Assembly (NCBI RefSeq): GCF_001696455.1
Contig: NZ_MAUJ01000001.1
Span: 1,550,001-1,614,000 of the forward strand
Source of the DNA: Pseudoalteromonas luteoviolacea
GTDB taxonomy: Bacteria; Pseudomonadota; Gammaproteobacteria; Enterobacterales; Alteromonadaceae
Direction: 5' to 3'
DNA length: 64,000 nt
Part shown: positions 27,717 through 37,990 of the stretch, one piece after another
How the letters are laid out: each line of letters starts with the position of its first letter
Numbering within the stretch: the stretch's first letter is position 1
Made by a program: the position numbers and the translations under genes
Notes under the pieces: model-generated
What the model saw: the letters and a program-made list of their open reading frames with translations, nothing else
Database searches by the model: none
What the model was told of the DNA's origin: nothing

Positions 27717-29324
27717 ATGACAGTATTAAATACGACAGTTAATACGCATGACCAACAGTTTAAAGACAACCATGACGCTATGGCGTCATTGGTTGCTGAT
27801 TTAAACGATAAGGTCGCAAATTTAAGCCAAGGCGGTGGGGAAGCCCTTATTGCTCGTCATCAAAGTCGCGGAAAACTCTTTGTCCGTGACCGTATCGATA
27901 CCCTGCTCGACGAAGGCTCGCCATTTTTAGAAATTTCACAGTTTGCTGCGTTTGGCGTGTACGAGCAAGATATACCGTGTGCTGGCGTTGTTGCAGGTAT
28001 TGGCCGCGTAAAAGGTGTTGAATGCATGATTGTGGGCAATGATGCGACCGTTAAAGGTGGAACTTACTTCCCACTGACCGTTAAAAAGCACTTGAGAGCC
28101 CAAGAGATTGCTGAACGTTGTCACCTACCTTGTATTTACCTAGTCGACTCTGGCGGTGCTAACCTACCCGAGCAAGATGAAGTATTCCCAGATAAATTGC
28201 ATTTTGGCCGTATATTTTACAATCAAGCACGTATGTCAGCAAAAGGCATACCGCAAATTGCAGTGGTCATGGGCTTATGTACCGCTGGGGGTGCTTATGT
28301 ACCCGCTATGGCAGATGAAAGTATCATTGTAAAAGAGCAAGGCACGATTTTCTTAGCTGGCCCACCGCTGGTTAAGGCCGCAACGGGTGAAGAGGTCAGC
28401 GCAGAGGACCTTGGCGGTGCCGATGTCCATTGTAAGGTGTCTGGCGTAGCCGACCACTATGCAGAAAATGATGAACATGCCCTGTCAATTGCTCGCCAAT
28501 GTATTGAAAGACTCAACCACCAACGCCCTACCCAACCCATACTGAAAGACATAAAACCACCTAGATACGACATCCGAGAAGTTTACGGTATTGTCGGCAC
28601 AGATCTTAAAAAGCCATTTGATGTTCGTGAAGTAATTGCACGTATTGTTGATGATTCTCAATTTGATGAGTTCAAGCGCTACTTTGGTGAAACTTTGGTA
28701 ACTGGCTTTGCTGAAATCTTTGGCCGACCCGTTGGTATCGTCGCGAATAACGGCATTTTGTTCTCTGAGTCTGCACAAAAAGGGGCTCATTTCATTCAGC
28801 TTTGTGCGCAACGCGATATCCCATTACTGTTTTTGCAAAATATTACTGGCTTTATGGTTGGTCAAAAGTACGAAGCCGAAGGTATTGCAAAACACGGAGC
28901 CAAAATGGTGACAGCGGTATCTTGTGCGGATGTGCCTAAATTTACGGTGTTAATCGGTGGCTCATATGGTGCCGGTAACTACGGCATGTGTGGTCGCGCA
29001 TACGAGCCGACTATGATGTGGATGTGGCCAAATGCACGTATTTCTGTCATGGGTGGCGAACAAGCTGCGGGTGTGTTAACTCAGGTTCGTCAAGATGGAC
29101 TGGCTCGCAAAGGTATGAGCATGAGCGATGAAGAAGTCGCCGAGTTCAAAAAGCCTATTGTTGAACAATATGAGAAGCAAGGCCACCCATATTATGCGAG
29201 CGCACGACTTTGGGATGATGGCATCATAGATCCAGCCGAAACACGCAACGTTTTGGGGCTGGCGTTAGAAGCTGCGGCCAATGCACCGCGCCAAGAATCT
29301 AAATTTGGTATATTCAGAATGTAG
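27717..29324 (+). CDS. liuB: Methylcrotonoyl-CoA carboxylase, carboxyltransferase (beta) subunit
   Basis: A 535-residue carboxyltransferase of the usual length. It shows the N-terminal [26 protein letters not shown], the CoA-site [46 protein letters not shown] and the C-terminal [41 protein letters not shown]. It moves CO2 from biotin to 3-methylcrotonyl-CoA, forming 3-methylglutaconyl-CoA with the LiuD subunit. It is tightly spaced between liuA and liuC. Confidence 0.95.
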   Translation: MTVLNTTVNTHDQQFKDNHDAMASLVADLNDKVANLSQGGGEALIARHQSRGKLFVRDRIDTLLDEGSPFLEISQFAAFGVYEQDIPCAGVVAGIGRVKGVECMIVGNDATVKGGTYFPLTVKKHLRAQEIAERCHLPCIYLVDSGGANLPEQDEVFPDKLHFGRIFYNQARMSAKGIPQIAVVMGLCTAGGAYVPAMADESIIVKEQGTIFLAGPPLVKAATGEEVSAEDLGGADVHCKVSGVADHYAENDEHALSIARQCIERLNHQRPTQPILKDIKPPRYDIREVYGIVGTDLKKPFDVREVIARIVDDSQFDEFKRYFGETLVTGFAEIFGRPVGIVANNGILFSESAQKGAHFIQLCAQRDIPLLFLQNITGFMVGQKYEAEGIAKHGAKMVTAVSCADVPKFTVLIGGSYGAGNYGMCGRAYEPTMMWMWPNARISVMGGEQAAGVLTQVRQDGLARKGMSMSDEEVAEFKKPIVEQYEKQGHPYYASARLWDDGIIDPAETRNVLGLALEAAANAPRQESKFGIFRM

Positions 29325-29333
29325 GGGGCGTAC

Positions 29334-30116
29334 ATGTCTGTCACTTTAAATATTACGAAAAGCAAGGTGGCGATTTTAGAACTAAGTCGCCCCGAAAAAC
29401 ACAATGCATTCAACGCTGAGATCATTGCCGAGCTAATAAAAACAATAGAATATGCAAATGAACTCGACGTAAAAGCTTTAGTTTTGAAAACACAAGGCAA
29501 ACACTTTTCAGCTGGTGCAGATTTGGCTTGGATGAAATCAATGGCGGATAACAATTACGAAGAAAACGTCGCCGATTCAATGGAGCTTGCAAAACTCATG
29601 CACGTGCTGGCCAGCTCTCCACATCCAACTCTTTGCTTGGTACAAGGTGCTGCATTTGGCGGTGCACTGGGGCTTATCGCCTGCTGTGACATTGCCGTCG
29701 CAGCGAATGACGCTAAATTCTGTTTAAGTGAAGTTAAGCTGGGACTCATCCCTGCGGTTATTAGTCCTTACGTGATTAAAGCCATTGGCGAAAGGCAAGC
29801 TCGTCGGTACTTCTTAACAGCAGAAGTCTTTAAAGCTGAAAAGGCACTGGAATTGGGTCTTATCCACGAAGTAACCGACAACCTAGGTGAAAGCGAAACG
29901 CACTTCATTGAATTGCTATTAAATAATGGGCCTATGGCAGTAAAAAGTGCGAAAGCACTGATAGAAGAAGTTGCAGGCAAGCAGATTGAAGATGCTCTGA
30001 TTAAACACACTGCAAAGCGCATTGCTGAGATCCGTGTCAGCGAGGAAGGGCAAGAAGGCCTCAGCGCCTTTTTCGAAAAACGCGCCCCTAATTGGCAACC
30101 CGCGGCAAGCGAATAA
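29334..30116 (+). CDS. liuC: Methylglutaconyl-CoA hydratase
   Basis: A 260-residue crotonase-family enzyme. It has RPEKHNAFNAEII, TQGKHFSAGADLAWMKSM and GAAFGGALGLIACCDIAVA, then SEVKLGLIPAVISPYVIKAIG with the catalytic Glu. The AxxK-type lysine run of RNA-binding AUH proteins is not evident. It hydrates 3-methylglutaconyl-CoA to HMG-CoA. It starts nine bases after liuB and its end lies 10 bases before the liuD start. Confidence 0.92.
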   Translation: MSVTLNITKSKVAILELSRPEKHNAFNAEIIAELIKTIEYANELDVKALVLKTQGKHFSAGADLAWMKSMADNNYEENVADSMELAKLMHVLASSPHPTLCLVQGAAFGGALGLIACCDIAVAANDAKFCLSEVKLGLIPAVISPYVIKAIGERQARRYFLTAEVFKAEKALELGLIHEVTDNLGESETHFIELLLNNGPMAVKSAKALIEEVAGKQIEDALIKHTAKRIAEIRVSEEGQEGLSAFFEKRAPNWQPAASE

Positions 30117-30126
30117 GGAGTTAATC

Positions 30127-32070
30127 ATGTTGAAAAAGATTTTAGTCGCTAATCGTGGTGAAATTGCCTGCCGCGTCATGCGCACTGCTAAACGATTAGG
30201 TATGAGTACTGTTGCTGTGTATTCAGACGCTGATGCTAATGCATTGCACGTACAAAATGCAGATGAAGCTTATTATATTGGCGCTGCGCCGAGTAAAGAC
30301 TCGTACTTGGTGAGTGATCGTATATTAGAGGTCGCCAAGCAAAGTGGCGCGGACTGTATCCACCCAGGTTATGGTTTTCTGTCAGAGAATGATGCCTTTG
30401 CAAATGCTTGTGAAGACAACAACATTGTTTTTGTAGGTCCTCCAGCCAGTGCAATTGAAGCAATGGGATCTAAAACTCGCGCTAAAGAGATCATGGCACA
30501 GGCTAATGTCCCTTTAGTCCCTGGCTACTACGGCCAGCAACAAGATACTGAGTTTTTAACTGCCGAAGCCGAGAAAGTTGGTTACCCTGTGCTGATAAAA
30601 GCGGCATTTGGTGGCGGCGGTAAGGGCATGCGAGTAGTAAGAAGCGCGGATGAATTTCTTGGTGCCCTAGAAGGCGCTAAACGTGAAGCACTCGCTAGTT
30701 TTGGTAACGATCTCGTATTATTAGAACGCTTTGTTGATAAACCCCGTCATGTTGAAGTACAAGTATTTGCGGATAATCACGGTAACTGCGTTTACCTAGG
30801 TGACCGAGATTGCTCGTTGCAGCGACGCCATCAAAAGGTTATCGAAGAAGCCCCTGCGCCAGACTTGAGCGATGCACTGCGCAAAGAAATGGGTGAAGCG
30901 GCTGTACGCTGTGCGCAAGCCATTAATTATCGCGGTGCAGGTACTGTTGAGTTCTTATTGTGTGGCAATGAGTTTTTCTTTATGGAAATGAACACGCGCC
31001 TACAAGTAGAGCACCCAGTAACTGAAATGGTCACAGAACAGGATCTGGTTGAGTGGCAAATTCGTGTCGCAAACAATGAACACTTACCCCTCGAGCAATC
31101 TCAAATCACGTTACAGGGTCATAGCTTCGAGGCACGTATTTATGCAGAAGACCCAGAAGAAAACTTTATGCCCTACTCTGGTAATCTTGCCCATTTAAGC
31201 TTTCCAAAAGCTCAGCGTGGTGTGCGTATAGATACAGGCGTAAAGCAAGGCGATGAAATTAGCCCGTTTTATGATCCGATGATTGCCAAACTCATTGTTC
31301 ACGGTCACGATAGACGTACCGCTTTACTCAAGCTCAGATCCGCGTTAAATGAAGTGCATTTAGCGGGCGTAAAAAGCAATATTGCATTTTTACATCACCT
31401 TGCTGAACACCCTACCTTTATGGCAGGTGCACCGGATACGCATTTCATAGATACTCAAACCGAAGAGTTAACAGCATCACAGGCCCCAAGCGATACGTTA
31501 GTGTGTTTAGCTAGCATTGCCTATCTGGCACATAAACAAGCGCCCAAAGCGCAATCTCCGTGGCAGCAAGTTGGCTTTAGACTCAATCAACCTCGCAAGC
31601 TCACCGTGCCATTTACTGAGCACTTTGTGGTAGCGCAAGCACAAGGTCACCATTGGCAAGTTCACTATCACGACTTTGAGCATCGTGTTGAAGCTAAACT
31701 TGAAGGCCATAAGCTAACTGCAAACATCGATGGTAAACGCCTCATCGCAGATGTGCTAATTAGTGAAACTGACATCACTGTCATGTATGGTCCTTATCAA
31801 CACACTTTCGAGCTAAAGACCAAGCACTATGTTAGTGAACACGAACATCAAGAAGCACCACTCGCCGCCCCACTAAACGGTACCGTGGTTAAGCACCTGC
31901 AGGAACTTGGCGCTCAAGTATCCAAAGGCGACCCTATCGTTGTGATAGAAGCAATGAAAATGGAATATACACTCAATGCACCTTTTGATGGCACATTGAC
32001 AAGTTACTGTTTTGACGAAGGTGAGCTTGTTAACCATGGTGCAATGCTCGCAATCGTAGAGGAAGCTTGA
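30127..32070 (+). CDS. liuD: Methylcrotonoyl-CoA carboxylase, biotin-carrying (alpha) subunit
   Basis: A 647-residue biotin carboxylase with carrier domain. It begins KKILVANRGEIACRVMRTAKRLG, then HPGYGFLSENDAFA, the ATP-grasp KAAFGGGGKGMRVV, FVDKPRHVEVQVFAD, MEMNTRLQVEHPVTEMVT and, at the C terminus, the biotinyl domain VIEAMKMEYTL with the acceptor Lys at about residue 611. The ATG at 30127 follows AAGGAG by seven bases and begins the standard N terminus, so an upstream in-frame start at 30022 inside liuC is rejected. It uses ATP and bicarbonate to carboxylate biotin for LiuB. Confidence 0.95.
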   Translation: MLKKILVANRGEIACRVMRTAKRLGMSTVAVYSDADANALHVQNADEAYYIGAAPSKDSYLVSDRILEVAKQSGADCIHPGYGFLSENDAFANACEDNNIVFVGPPASAIEAMGSKTRAKEIMAQANVPLVPGYYGQQQDTEFLTAEAEKVGYPVLIKAAFGGGGKGMRVVRSADEFLGALEGAKREALASFGNDLVLLERFVDKPRHVEVQVFADNHGNCVYLGDRDCSLQRRHQKVIEEAPAPDLSDALRKEMGEAAVRCAQAINYRGAGTVEFLLCGNEFFFMEMNTRLQVEHPVTEMVTEQDLVEWQIRVANNEHLPLEQSQITLQGHSFEARIYAEDPEENFMPYSGNLAHLSFPKAQRGVRIDTGVKQGDEISPFYDPMIAKLIVHGHDRRTALLKLRSALNEVHLAGVKSNIAFLHHLAEHPTFMAGAPDTHFIDTQTEELTASQAPSDTLVCLASIAYLAHKQAPKAQSPWQQVGFRLNQPRKLTVPFTEHFVVAQAQGHHWQVHYHDFEHRVEAKLEGHKLTANIDGKRLIADVLISETDITVMYGPYQHTFELKTKHYVSEHEHQEAPLAAPLNGTVVKHLQELGAQVSKGDPIVVIEAMKMEYTLNAPFDGTLTSYCFDEGELVNHGAMLAIVEEA

Positions 32071-32071
32071 T

Positions 32072-32979
32072 ATGCCCAATTACCCAACTCAAGTAAAAAT
32101 TGTTGAAGTTGCGCTCGAGATGGCCTGCAAAACGAAGCGGCAGTTTCCACTGCCGATAAAGTTAATTTGCTCAATGCACTCGCGGAGGCCGGCCTCAAAC
32201 ACCTTGAAGCCGGCGCATTTGTGTCACCCAAATGGGTGCCACAAATGGCTGACTCTGCAGATGTGATAAAAAGTATAACTCGTAAAGACGGCGTTGAAAT
32301 AAGCGCATTAACACCTAACTTAAAAGGTGCTGAACTCGCCCTTGAAAATCAAGTGGACGAATTTGCTATTTTTACTGCTGCGAGTGAAGCTTTTACTCAA
32401 AAAAACATCAACTGCTCCATAGAAGAAAGCATAGAACGCTTTCGACCCGTCGTTGAACTTGCTCAAAAAAACAACATAAAAGTAAGAGGTTATGTTAGTT
32501 GTATCGCCGGGTGCCCATATCAAGGTGAAGTCGACCCTCAGCAAGTTTTAGCAGTCTGTAAACAATTATTGGCACTTGGCTGCTATGAAATAAGTCTTGG
32601 CGATACGATTGGTGTTGGGACGGCAAATCAAATAGAGAATTTACTTACCCTATTGCTCGAACATATACCAGCGCAAAGGCTTGCCGTGCATTTCCATGAC
32701 ACCTACGGACAAGCCTTAGCAAATATTCACAAAGCACTCGAAATGGGGATCTCGACGATTGATAGTGCAGTCGCGGGTCTCGGTGGGTGCCCATATGCAA
32801 AAGGTGCGTCAGGAAATGTTGCCACAGAGGATGTTATTTACTTGCTCCAAGGACTTGGCATTAGTACCGAAATTGATTTAGAAAGGCTTGCAAAAGCAGG
32901 TTGGCAAATTTGCGATGCACTCAATAAGGCACCTGTTAGCAAGGTATCTTTAGCACTTAAAAATACCTGCCAATCTTAA
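32072..32979 (+). pseudogene. liuE: Hydroxymethylglutaryl-CoA lyase, frameshifted near its start
   Basis: The ATG at 32072 begins PNYPTQVKIVEVA and the frame then breaks. From about 32116 the next frame supplies the rest, starting RDGLQNEAAVSTADKV, through ALAEAGLKHLEAGAFVSPKWVPQMAD, to the conserved AVHFHDTYGQALANI and the catalytic loop GLGGCPYAKGASGNVATED. Adding one C near 32114 (GCGCTC to GCGCCTC) restores the family VAPRDGLQNE motif and a 302-residue enzyme. The lost part includes catalytic Arg and Asp (RDG), so the frame from 32167 alone should be inactive. The enzyme splits HMG-CoA to acetyl-CoA and acetoacetate. Either a fresh mutation or a sequencing error. Confidence 0.85.
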
Positions 32980-33013
32980 CAATAAGACAATATTGACAAC
33001 GAGGAGTGGGCTA

Positions 33014-33712
33014 ATGGCCGGTTTCGATAAAGTAGTTTCTAGCTACGCAGAAGCGATGGAGGGTCTCAAAGACGGAGACACCATCATCGCAGGTGGTTTT
33101 GGACTATGTGGTATTCCAGAAGGTTTGATCGCTGAAATTAAACGTAAGCAAACTAGAGAGCTTACAGTTGTTTCGAACAACTGTGGTGTGGATGATTTTG
33201 GGTTGGGTATTTTGCTACACGACCGCCAGATCAAAAAAATCATCGCATCTTATGTTGGTGAAAATGCGTTGTTCGAGCAACAATTGCTCGATGGAATCAT
33301 CGATGTAGAATTAACTCCACAGGGCACATTAGCAGAAAAAATGCGTGCCGGTGGTGCTGGTATTCCTGGTTTTTATACTGCAACTGGTTACGGTACTCCT
33401 GTTGCTGAAGGAAAAGAAGTCAAAGAATTTGACGGCCGCCCATATATTCTTGAAGAATCAATTACAGGTGAATTTGCCATCGTTAAGGCATGGAAAGCAG
33501 ACCGCTACGGCAACCTTGTTTTCCGCCACACGGCGATGAACTTCAACCCAATGGCAGCAACCGCTGGTAAGATTACTGTGGCTGAAGTTGAAGAGATTGT
33601 AGAGCCTGGTGAACTTGAACCAAGCCAGATCCATACACCTGGTATTTATGTAAATCGCGTTATCAAAGGTGATTTTGAAAAACGCATCGAACGTGTAACA
33701 ACGCGCAAGTAA
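33014..33712 (+). CDS. 3-oxoacid CoA-transferase, subunit A
   Basis: A 232-residue family I CoA-transferase alpha subunit: MAGFDKVVSSYAEAMEGLKDGDTIIAGGFGLCGIPE, then NNCGVDDFGLG, GGAGIPGFYTATGYGT and the KAWKADRYGNLVFR block. The ATG at 33014 follows GAGGAG by eight bases and is chosen over a TTG 21 bases upstream. With subunit B it likely moves CoA from succinyl-CoA to acetoacetate, using the product of LiuE. It is 34 bases after liuE. Confidence 0.9.
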   Translation: MAGFDKVVSSYAEAMEGLKDGDTIIAGGFGLCGIPEGLIAEIKRKQTRELTVVSNNCGVDDFGLGILLHDRQIKKIIASYVGENALFEQQLLDGIIDVELTPQGTLAEKMRAGGAGIPGFYTATGYGTPVAEGKEVKEFDGRPYILEESITGEFAIVKAWKADRYGNLVFRHTAMNFNPMAATAGKITVAEVEEIVEPGELEPSQIHTPGIYVNRVIKGDFEKRIERVTTRK

Positions 33713-33722
33713 GGAGATCACC

Positions 33723-34385
33723 ATGGCTTTAAATCGTGAACAAATTGCAATGCGCGTTGCGCAAGAACTTCAAGATGGTTATTACGTCAATCTTGGTATT
33801 GGTATTCCAACGCTTGTAGCTAACTATGTGCCAAGCAATATGGAAGTCATGCTTCAATCTGAAAATGGCTTGCTGGGCATGGGTCCGTACCCAGATGAAG
33901 ACCAAGTTGACGCAGATATGATCAATGCGGGTAAAGAAACCGTGACAGCAGCCACAGGAGCGGCTATTTTTAATAGCGCAGAAAGCTTTGCCATGATACG
34001 TGGTGGTCATGTAGACTTAACGGTATTAGGTGCATTTGAAGTGGATCAGAACGGTAATATTGCATCGTGGATGATCCCGAAAAAGTTAATCAAAGGCATG
34101 GGTGGCGCGATGGACCTCGTCGCTGGCGCACAAAATATTGTTGTGACTATGACCCATGCTAGCAAACACGGCGATTCCAAATTACTTGAGTCATGTACAC
34201 TACCATTGACTGGGGTAAATTGTGTGAAAAAGATTGTCACTGATCTCGCTGTGTTAGAAGTAAAAGATGGCGCATTTCATTTGCTTGAGCGCGCGCCAGG
34301 TGTTAGTGTTGATGAAATTATCAGCAAAACTGCAGGTAAATTAATCGTCGATGGCGATATCCCTGAAATGCAGTTTGCAGAATAG
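33723..34385 (+). CDS. 3-oxoacid CoA-transferase, subunit B
   Basis: A 220-residue family I CoA-transferase beta subunit. The catalytic Glu is in LQSENGLLGMGPYP; NLGIGIPTLVANYVP precedes it and GGHVDLTVLGAFEVDQNGNIASWMIP follows. AAGGAG lies six bases before the start, directly after subunit A. It is the last gene of the liu operon, with a strong terminator about 85 bases downstream. Confidence 0.92.
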   Translation: MALNREQIAMRVAQELQDGYYVNLGIGIPTLVANYVPSNMEVMLQSENGLLGMGPYPDEDQVDADMINAGKETVTAATGAAIFNSAESFAMIRGGHVDLTVLGAFEVDQNGNIASWMIPKKLIKGMGGAMDLVAGAQNIVVTMTHASKHGDSKLLESCTLPLTGVNCVKKIVTDLAVLEVKDGAFHLLERAPGVSVDEIISKTAGKLIVDGDIPEMQFAE

Positions 34386-34470
34386 ATTAATCAATAAGGT
34401 CAAAGACCTAGTCAATAACTAGCAAAAATGTACCGACCTCATTCCCAGTGCCAAAGGCGCTGAGTTACCC

Positions 34471-34498
34471 AAAATCCCTCGCAAGAGGGATTTTTTTT
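34471..34498 (+). terminator. Terminator of the liu operon
   Basis: AAAATCCCTC and GAGGGATTTT pair perfectly across a GCAA tetraloop and are followed by further T residues, eight in a row overall. A textbook intrinsic terminator. Confidence 0.9.
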
Positions 34499-34599
34499 AT
34501 CCTTCTACGACAGCTTATATGTCACCTCAAAAAAGCCAAGCAGTTTTACGCACAATTGCACATCACAACATCTTGTAACACTTCATCGCCAAACTGACA

Positions 34600-34627
34600 C
34601 TTGAGAAACACCGCACGGCCTCCATAT
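34600..34627 (+). promoter_or_regulatory. Sigma-32 (heat-shock) promoter of htpX
   Basis: CTTGAGA, a 13-base spacer and CTCCATAT match the sigma-32 consensus CTTGAAA-N13/14-CCCCATNT at all but two positions. It lies 70 bases before the htpX ATG. In E. coli htpX is a heat-shock gene, so position and function agree. Confidence 0.7.
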
Positions 34628-34697
34628 TGGTAGTATGTGTTAAACGTTTTTTATCTAGCAAGAGTAAAACTAGTAAGTAAACTTTAAAGAGGTGACT

Positions 34698-35546
34698 ATG
34701 AAACGCGTGTTACTTTTCTTAGCGACAAACCTAGCCATCATGGTGGTTTTGTCCATTATCTTATCTATTCTAGGGGTATCCTCTAGAAGCTATACTGGCA
34801 TGCTAACCATTGCTGCTGTATTTGGCTTTGGTGGTGCCTTTATCTCACTGTACATCTCTAAGTGGATGGCAAAAAAATCAACTGGCGCTTATGTCATCGA
34901 TCAGCCTCGTAATGAGACTGAGCATTGGCTTGTTAGTACGGTCGCTGAACAAGCGCAAAAAGCGGGTATTAAAATGCCTGAAGTCGCTATCTACGACAGC
35001 CCAGAGATCAATGCCTTCGCCACAGGCCCGAGCAAGAATGACAGTCTCGTCGCTGTCAGTAGCGGACTGTTAGCGGGTATGAGCCAAAGTGAAGCTGAAG
35101 CTGTATTGGCCCATGAAGTATCACATGTTGCAAACGGTGACATGGTCACGCTGACGCTGATCCAAGGCGTAGTTAACACCTTCGTTATTTTCATTTCTAA
35201 AGTGCTTGCCAATATCGTAGACGGATTTTTAAATGGCGATGAAGAAAGTGAAGGGTTTAGCTGGACATATATGATCTTTGATCTCATATTCCAAATTCTA
35301 TTTGGCTTCCTCGCGTCGATGATTGTGGCGTACTTTAGCCGTAAACGCGAATATGCAGCGGATAAAGGCGCTGCTGACCTTGTGGGAGCACACAAGATGA
35401 AAGCAGCACTGGAGCGCCTTCGCAGCAACCAAGAGTCGAAACTTGAAGGCTCAATGATGGCATTTGGCATCGCTTCGGGTAAAAGTGTGATGGACCTGTT
35501 TGCTTCCCATCCCCCACTTGAACAAAGGATCGCTGCATTGTCTTAA
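34698..35546 (+). CDS. htpX: Membrane metalloprotease HtpX
   Basis: A 282-residue M48 protease. Two N-terminal transmembrane helices (about 4-24 and 33-53) and two more in the middle (about 155-175, 190-215) flank the zinc site. The zinc motif is HEVSH near residue 139 with downstream NGD, and the third ligand is in [11 protein letters not shown]. The ATG at 34698 follows AGAGGTGA; the GTG at 34692 is too close to it. It degrades damaged inner-membrane proteins and overlaps functionally with FtsH. Its promoter matches sigma-32. Confidence 0.95.
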   Translation: MKRVLLFLATNLAIMVVLSIILSILGVSSRSYTGMLTIAAVFGFGGAFISLYISKWMAKKSTGAYVIDQPRNETEHWLVSTVAEQAQKAGIKMPEVAIYDSPEINAFATGPSKNDSLVAVSSGLLAGMSQSEAEAVLAHEVSHVANGDMVTLTLIQGVVNTFVIFISKVLANIVDGFLNGDEESEGFSWTYMIFDLIFQILFGFLASMIVAYFSRKREYAADKGAADLVGAHKMKAALERLRSNQESKLEGSMMAFGIASGKSVMDLFASHPPLEQRIAALS

Positions 35547-35581
35547 GTTACAATGTAAACAATTTGTATGTATTATAACCA

Positions 35582-35604
35582 AAGGCCCACTCGGGCCTTT
35601 TTTA
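35582..35604 (+). terminator. Terminator after htpX
   Basis: AAAGGCCC and GGGCCTTT pair around ACTC; TTT follows. It lies 36 bases after the stop. Confidence 0.85.
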
Positions 35605-35962
35605 TGACGATTTACAATTAATTAAATTTAGTCATTTATCGCCACGCCATTTTCCCAAATCTGTTATAAAAAATAATATTGTTATACGACAAGGGCATAT
35701 AGAATTCGTAACCTTTATTTAAGTCAAAAGTAGCAATCAAATAAATCTCATAGAACTAAATCCAGTAAATACAGCGTAGTATTTTTAAACAAAATGGCTT
35801 TATTCTCAACTTAAGGTTAAAAATTAACCTCAAATTAATTGTAATATTAATTTAAACCATACTTTTTGCGTGTATCCATACCGGGCCCATTTGTTTAAAA
35901 TATGTAACTCATTTTATTGATATAATAGCAATATTAAATTTCAGATAAGGTAAAAAAGAAGT
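35605..35962. other. AT-rich region before the second chemoreceptor
   Basis: No gene or clear repeat is seen in this 358-base AT-rich stretch. The chemoreceptor promoter is expected near its right end, where TAAGGT gives a ribosome site. Confidence 0.4.
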
Positions 35963-37954
35963 ATGCTAATCAAAACCCGATTACTCATTTCATTTATGCT
36001 TATTGGCTTAGTACCAGCAGGCATACTCGCGATGATTTCACTGTGGACTGCGTCTTCGGCGCTTGAGGAACAAGCATACAATCAGCTCACCTCCATCAAA
36101 CACATTAAACACAAACAAATCGATGACTACTTAACCGCTCGAAAAGGTGACTTATCGGTCATCGCCAAAAAATGGCAACTGGTTGTACAGCAGAACCCAG
36201 ACCAAACTAATGCACAACTTGCGCATAACTACCACTCCCTTTTCGACACCTTTATCAATGAAAAAGGGTTCTACGATCTGTTTGTCATTGAGCGGAACGG
36301 ATTGATCAGTTATACCGTTGCGAGAGAATCGGATTATCAAACAAACCTTATTACGGGTCCTTACCGAGATTCTGGCCTTGCAACGCTCTTTAATCGTGTT
36401 GTGACCTCAAATCAATTTGTGATTTCAGATTACAGCCCGTACGCCCCAAGCAACCAAGAGCCAGCAGCGTTTATCGGTATACCGGTAGTGATTGATGGAC
36501 AAGTGCATTCAGTGATGGCCTTGCAATTATCTATCGATGCAATCAATGCCATAATGCAACAACGTGATGGCATGGGCGAGACCGGTGAATCTTATCTAGT
36601 TGGTGATGATCTTCGCATGCGCTCAGACTCCTACTTAGACCCGATTAACCATACTGTGATTGCGAGTTTTGCCGGTACGGTTGCTGCAAATGGCGCTGAT
36701 ACGGAAGCCGTCAGAAAAGGGCTACAAGGAATTTCAGACACAGAGATCATTATTGATTACAACGGCAACCCAGTACTCTCCGCTTATCTCCCCTACACTT
36801 TCGCCGGATTAAAGTGGGTATTGCTTGCAGAAATAGACAAAGCAGAAGCGTTTGCACCTGTGCACAAATTGTATTGGGTAATTGCAATCATCTTTGTACT
36901 CACCGTGTTGAGTGTTGCAGTGGCTACTGTGATAATTTCGCGAGCAGTGCTACGCCCGTTAGGCGGAGAACCAACAGAAATGCGTATGATCAGTGAGCGT
37001 ATTGCCTCTGGTGATTTACGTGAAAACTTTGGTTCTGAGCAACACGCTATCGGTGTTTATGGTGCGATGAAGCAAATGAATACCTATTTAACCAGCGTCA
37101 TTGGTACAATTGTAGAAACCACCTCTCAACTGGCCTCTACAGCAACACAAACAAGTGCTGCCAGTGAACAAGCAAATGCCAGCTTACAAGAGCAACATGC
37201 CAATATTGAGCAAGTGGCAGAAGCAATTCAGCAAACCTCGTACTCCATTGACGAAGTCGCGACTAACGCACGTAACGTAGCTGATCTTAGTTTAGATGCG
37301 GAACAAACTTCTCTGTCTGCCAATCAAACGCTGCGCCAAACAGTTGCCCAAATGGAGTCACTTAACAACGCAGTTGAAAACTCTGAATCAGCGATTAAAG
37401 AAGTAGAATATAACACCCAAAATATCAGCCGAGTTATTGAAGTAATTCAAGCAGTCACTGAACAAACGAATTTATTGGCCTTGAACGCCGCCATAGAAGC
37501 CGCACGCGCAGGTGAGCACGGTCGCGGGTTTGCAGTGGTTGCTGATGAAGTAAGGCAATTAGCGCAAAAAACGCAGGCTTCTACCGCAGATATTGAAACG
37601 ATGATCGCTAATTTACAGTCTACGTCTCAAACCGCTGTATCTGAGATGCATGCATCTGCAGAAGCAACCAGGGAAACAATTGCCGCGGCAAATGACAGCG
37701 CCGCACTGCTTGAGCAAAGTGTTAGTCAGATAAACCAAATTGCACAGAGTGCGCAAACCATCGCGCAAGCAGCACAAGAGCAATCAGCGACTACCGAAGA
37801 AATTTCTTACAATGTGGAATCTATTCGACAAGCTGCGATTGATAATGCAGCGGGTGCCGACCAAGTAACCTCAGCAAGTCTAGAGCTAGACAAGCAATCA
37901 AAAACGTTAAAACAAGTCACGGCGAGCTTTAAATTACCAAGCAACTTTAGCTAG
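35963..37954 (+). CDS. Methyl-accepting chemotaxis protein with periplasmic Cache-type sensor
   Basis: A 663-residue chemoreceptor with TM1 at about residues 8-30, a 265-residue periplasmic domain, TM2 at about 300-325 ([20 protein letters not shown]), HAMP starting LGGEPTEM, and a signalling domain with tip [40 protein letters not shown]. The periplasmic part looks like a double-Cache domain ([56 protein letters not shown]), a fold that binds amino or organic acids. The actual ligand is unknown. No pentapeptide tail is present. It is convergent with arsJ. Confidence 0.92.
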   Translation: MLIKTRLLISFMLIGLVPAGILAMISLWTASSALEEQAYNQLTSIKHIKHKQIDDYLTARKGDLSVIAKKWQLVVQQNPDQTNAQLAHNYHSLFDTFINEKGFYDLFVIERNGLISYTVARESDYQTNLITGPYRDSGLATLFNRVVTSNQFVISDYSPYAPSNQEPAAFIGIPVVIDGQVHSVMALQLSIDAINAIMQQRDGMGETGESYLVGDDLRMRSDSYLDPINHTVIASFAGTVAANGADTEAVRKGLQGISDTEIIIDYNGNPVLSAYLPYTFAGLKWVLLAEIDKAEAFAPVHKLYWVIAIIFVLTVLSVAVATVIISRAVLRPLGGEPTEMRMISERIASGDLRENFGSEQHAIGVYGAMKQMNTYLTSVIGTIVETTSQLASTATQTSAASEQANASLQEQHANIEQVAEAIQQTSYSIDEVATNARNVADLSLDAEQTSLSANQTLRQTVAQMESLNNAVENSESAIKEVEYNTQNISRVIEVIQAVTEQTNLLALNAAIEAARAGEHGRGFAVVADEVRQLAQKTQASTADIETMIANLQSTSQTAVSEMHASAEATRETIAAANDSAALLEQSVSQINQIAQSAQTIAQAAQEQSATTEEISYNVESIRQAAIDNAAGADQVTSASLELDKQSKTLKQVTASFKLPSNFS

Positions 37955-37968
37955 CAAGCGACAAAGGG

Positions 37969-37990
37969 CAAGCGCTTAACTGCGCTTGCT
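37969..37990. terminator. Bidirectional hairpin between chemoreceptor and arsJ
   Basis: GCAAGCGC and GCGCTTGC pair around TTAACT, spanning the arsJ stop codon (37976-37978). It probably serves both convergent genes; T-runs are short. Confidence 0.55.

Larger units (their letters stand above)
34386..34697. other. Intergenic region between the liu operon and htpX
   Basis: It holds the liu operon terminator (34471-34498) and a close match to a heat-shock sigma-32 promoter (34600-34627). Nothing else is seen. Confidence 0.6.

Noticed and set aside
30022..30126. Upstream in-frame extension of liuD
   Set aside because: It lies inside liuC in another frame; the ATG at 30127 has a good ribosome site and the family N terminus.
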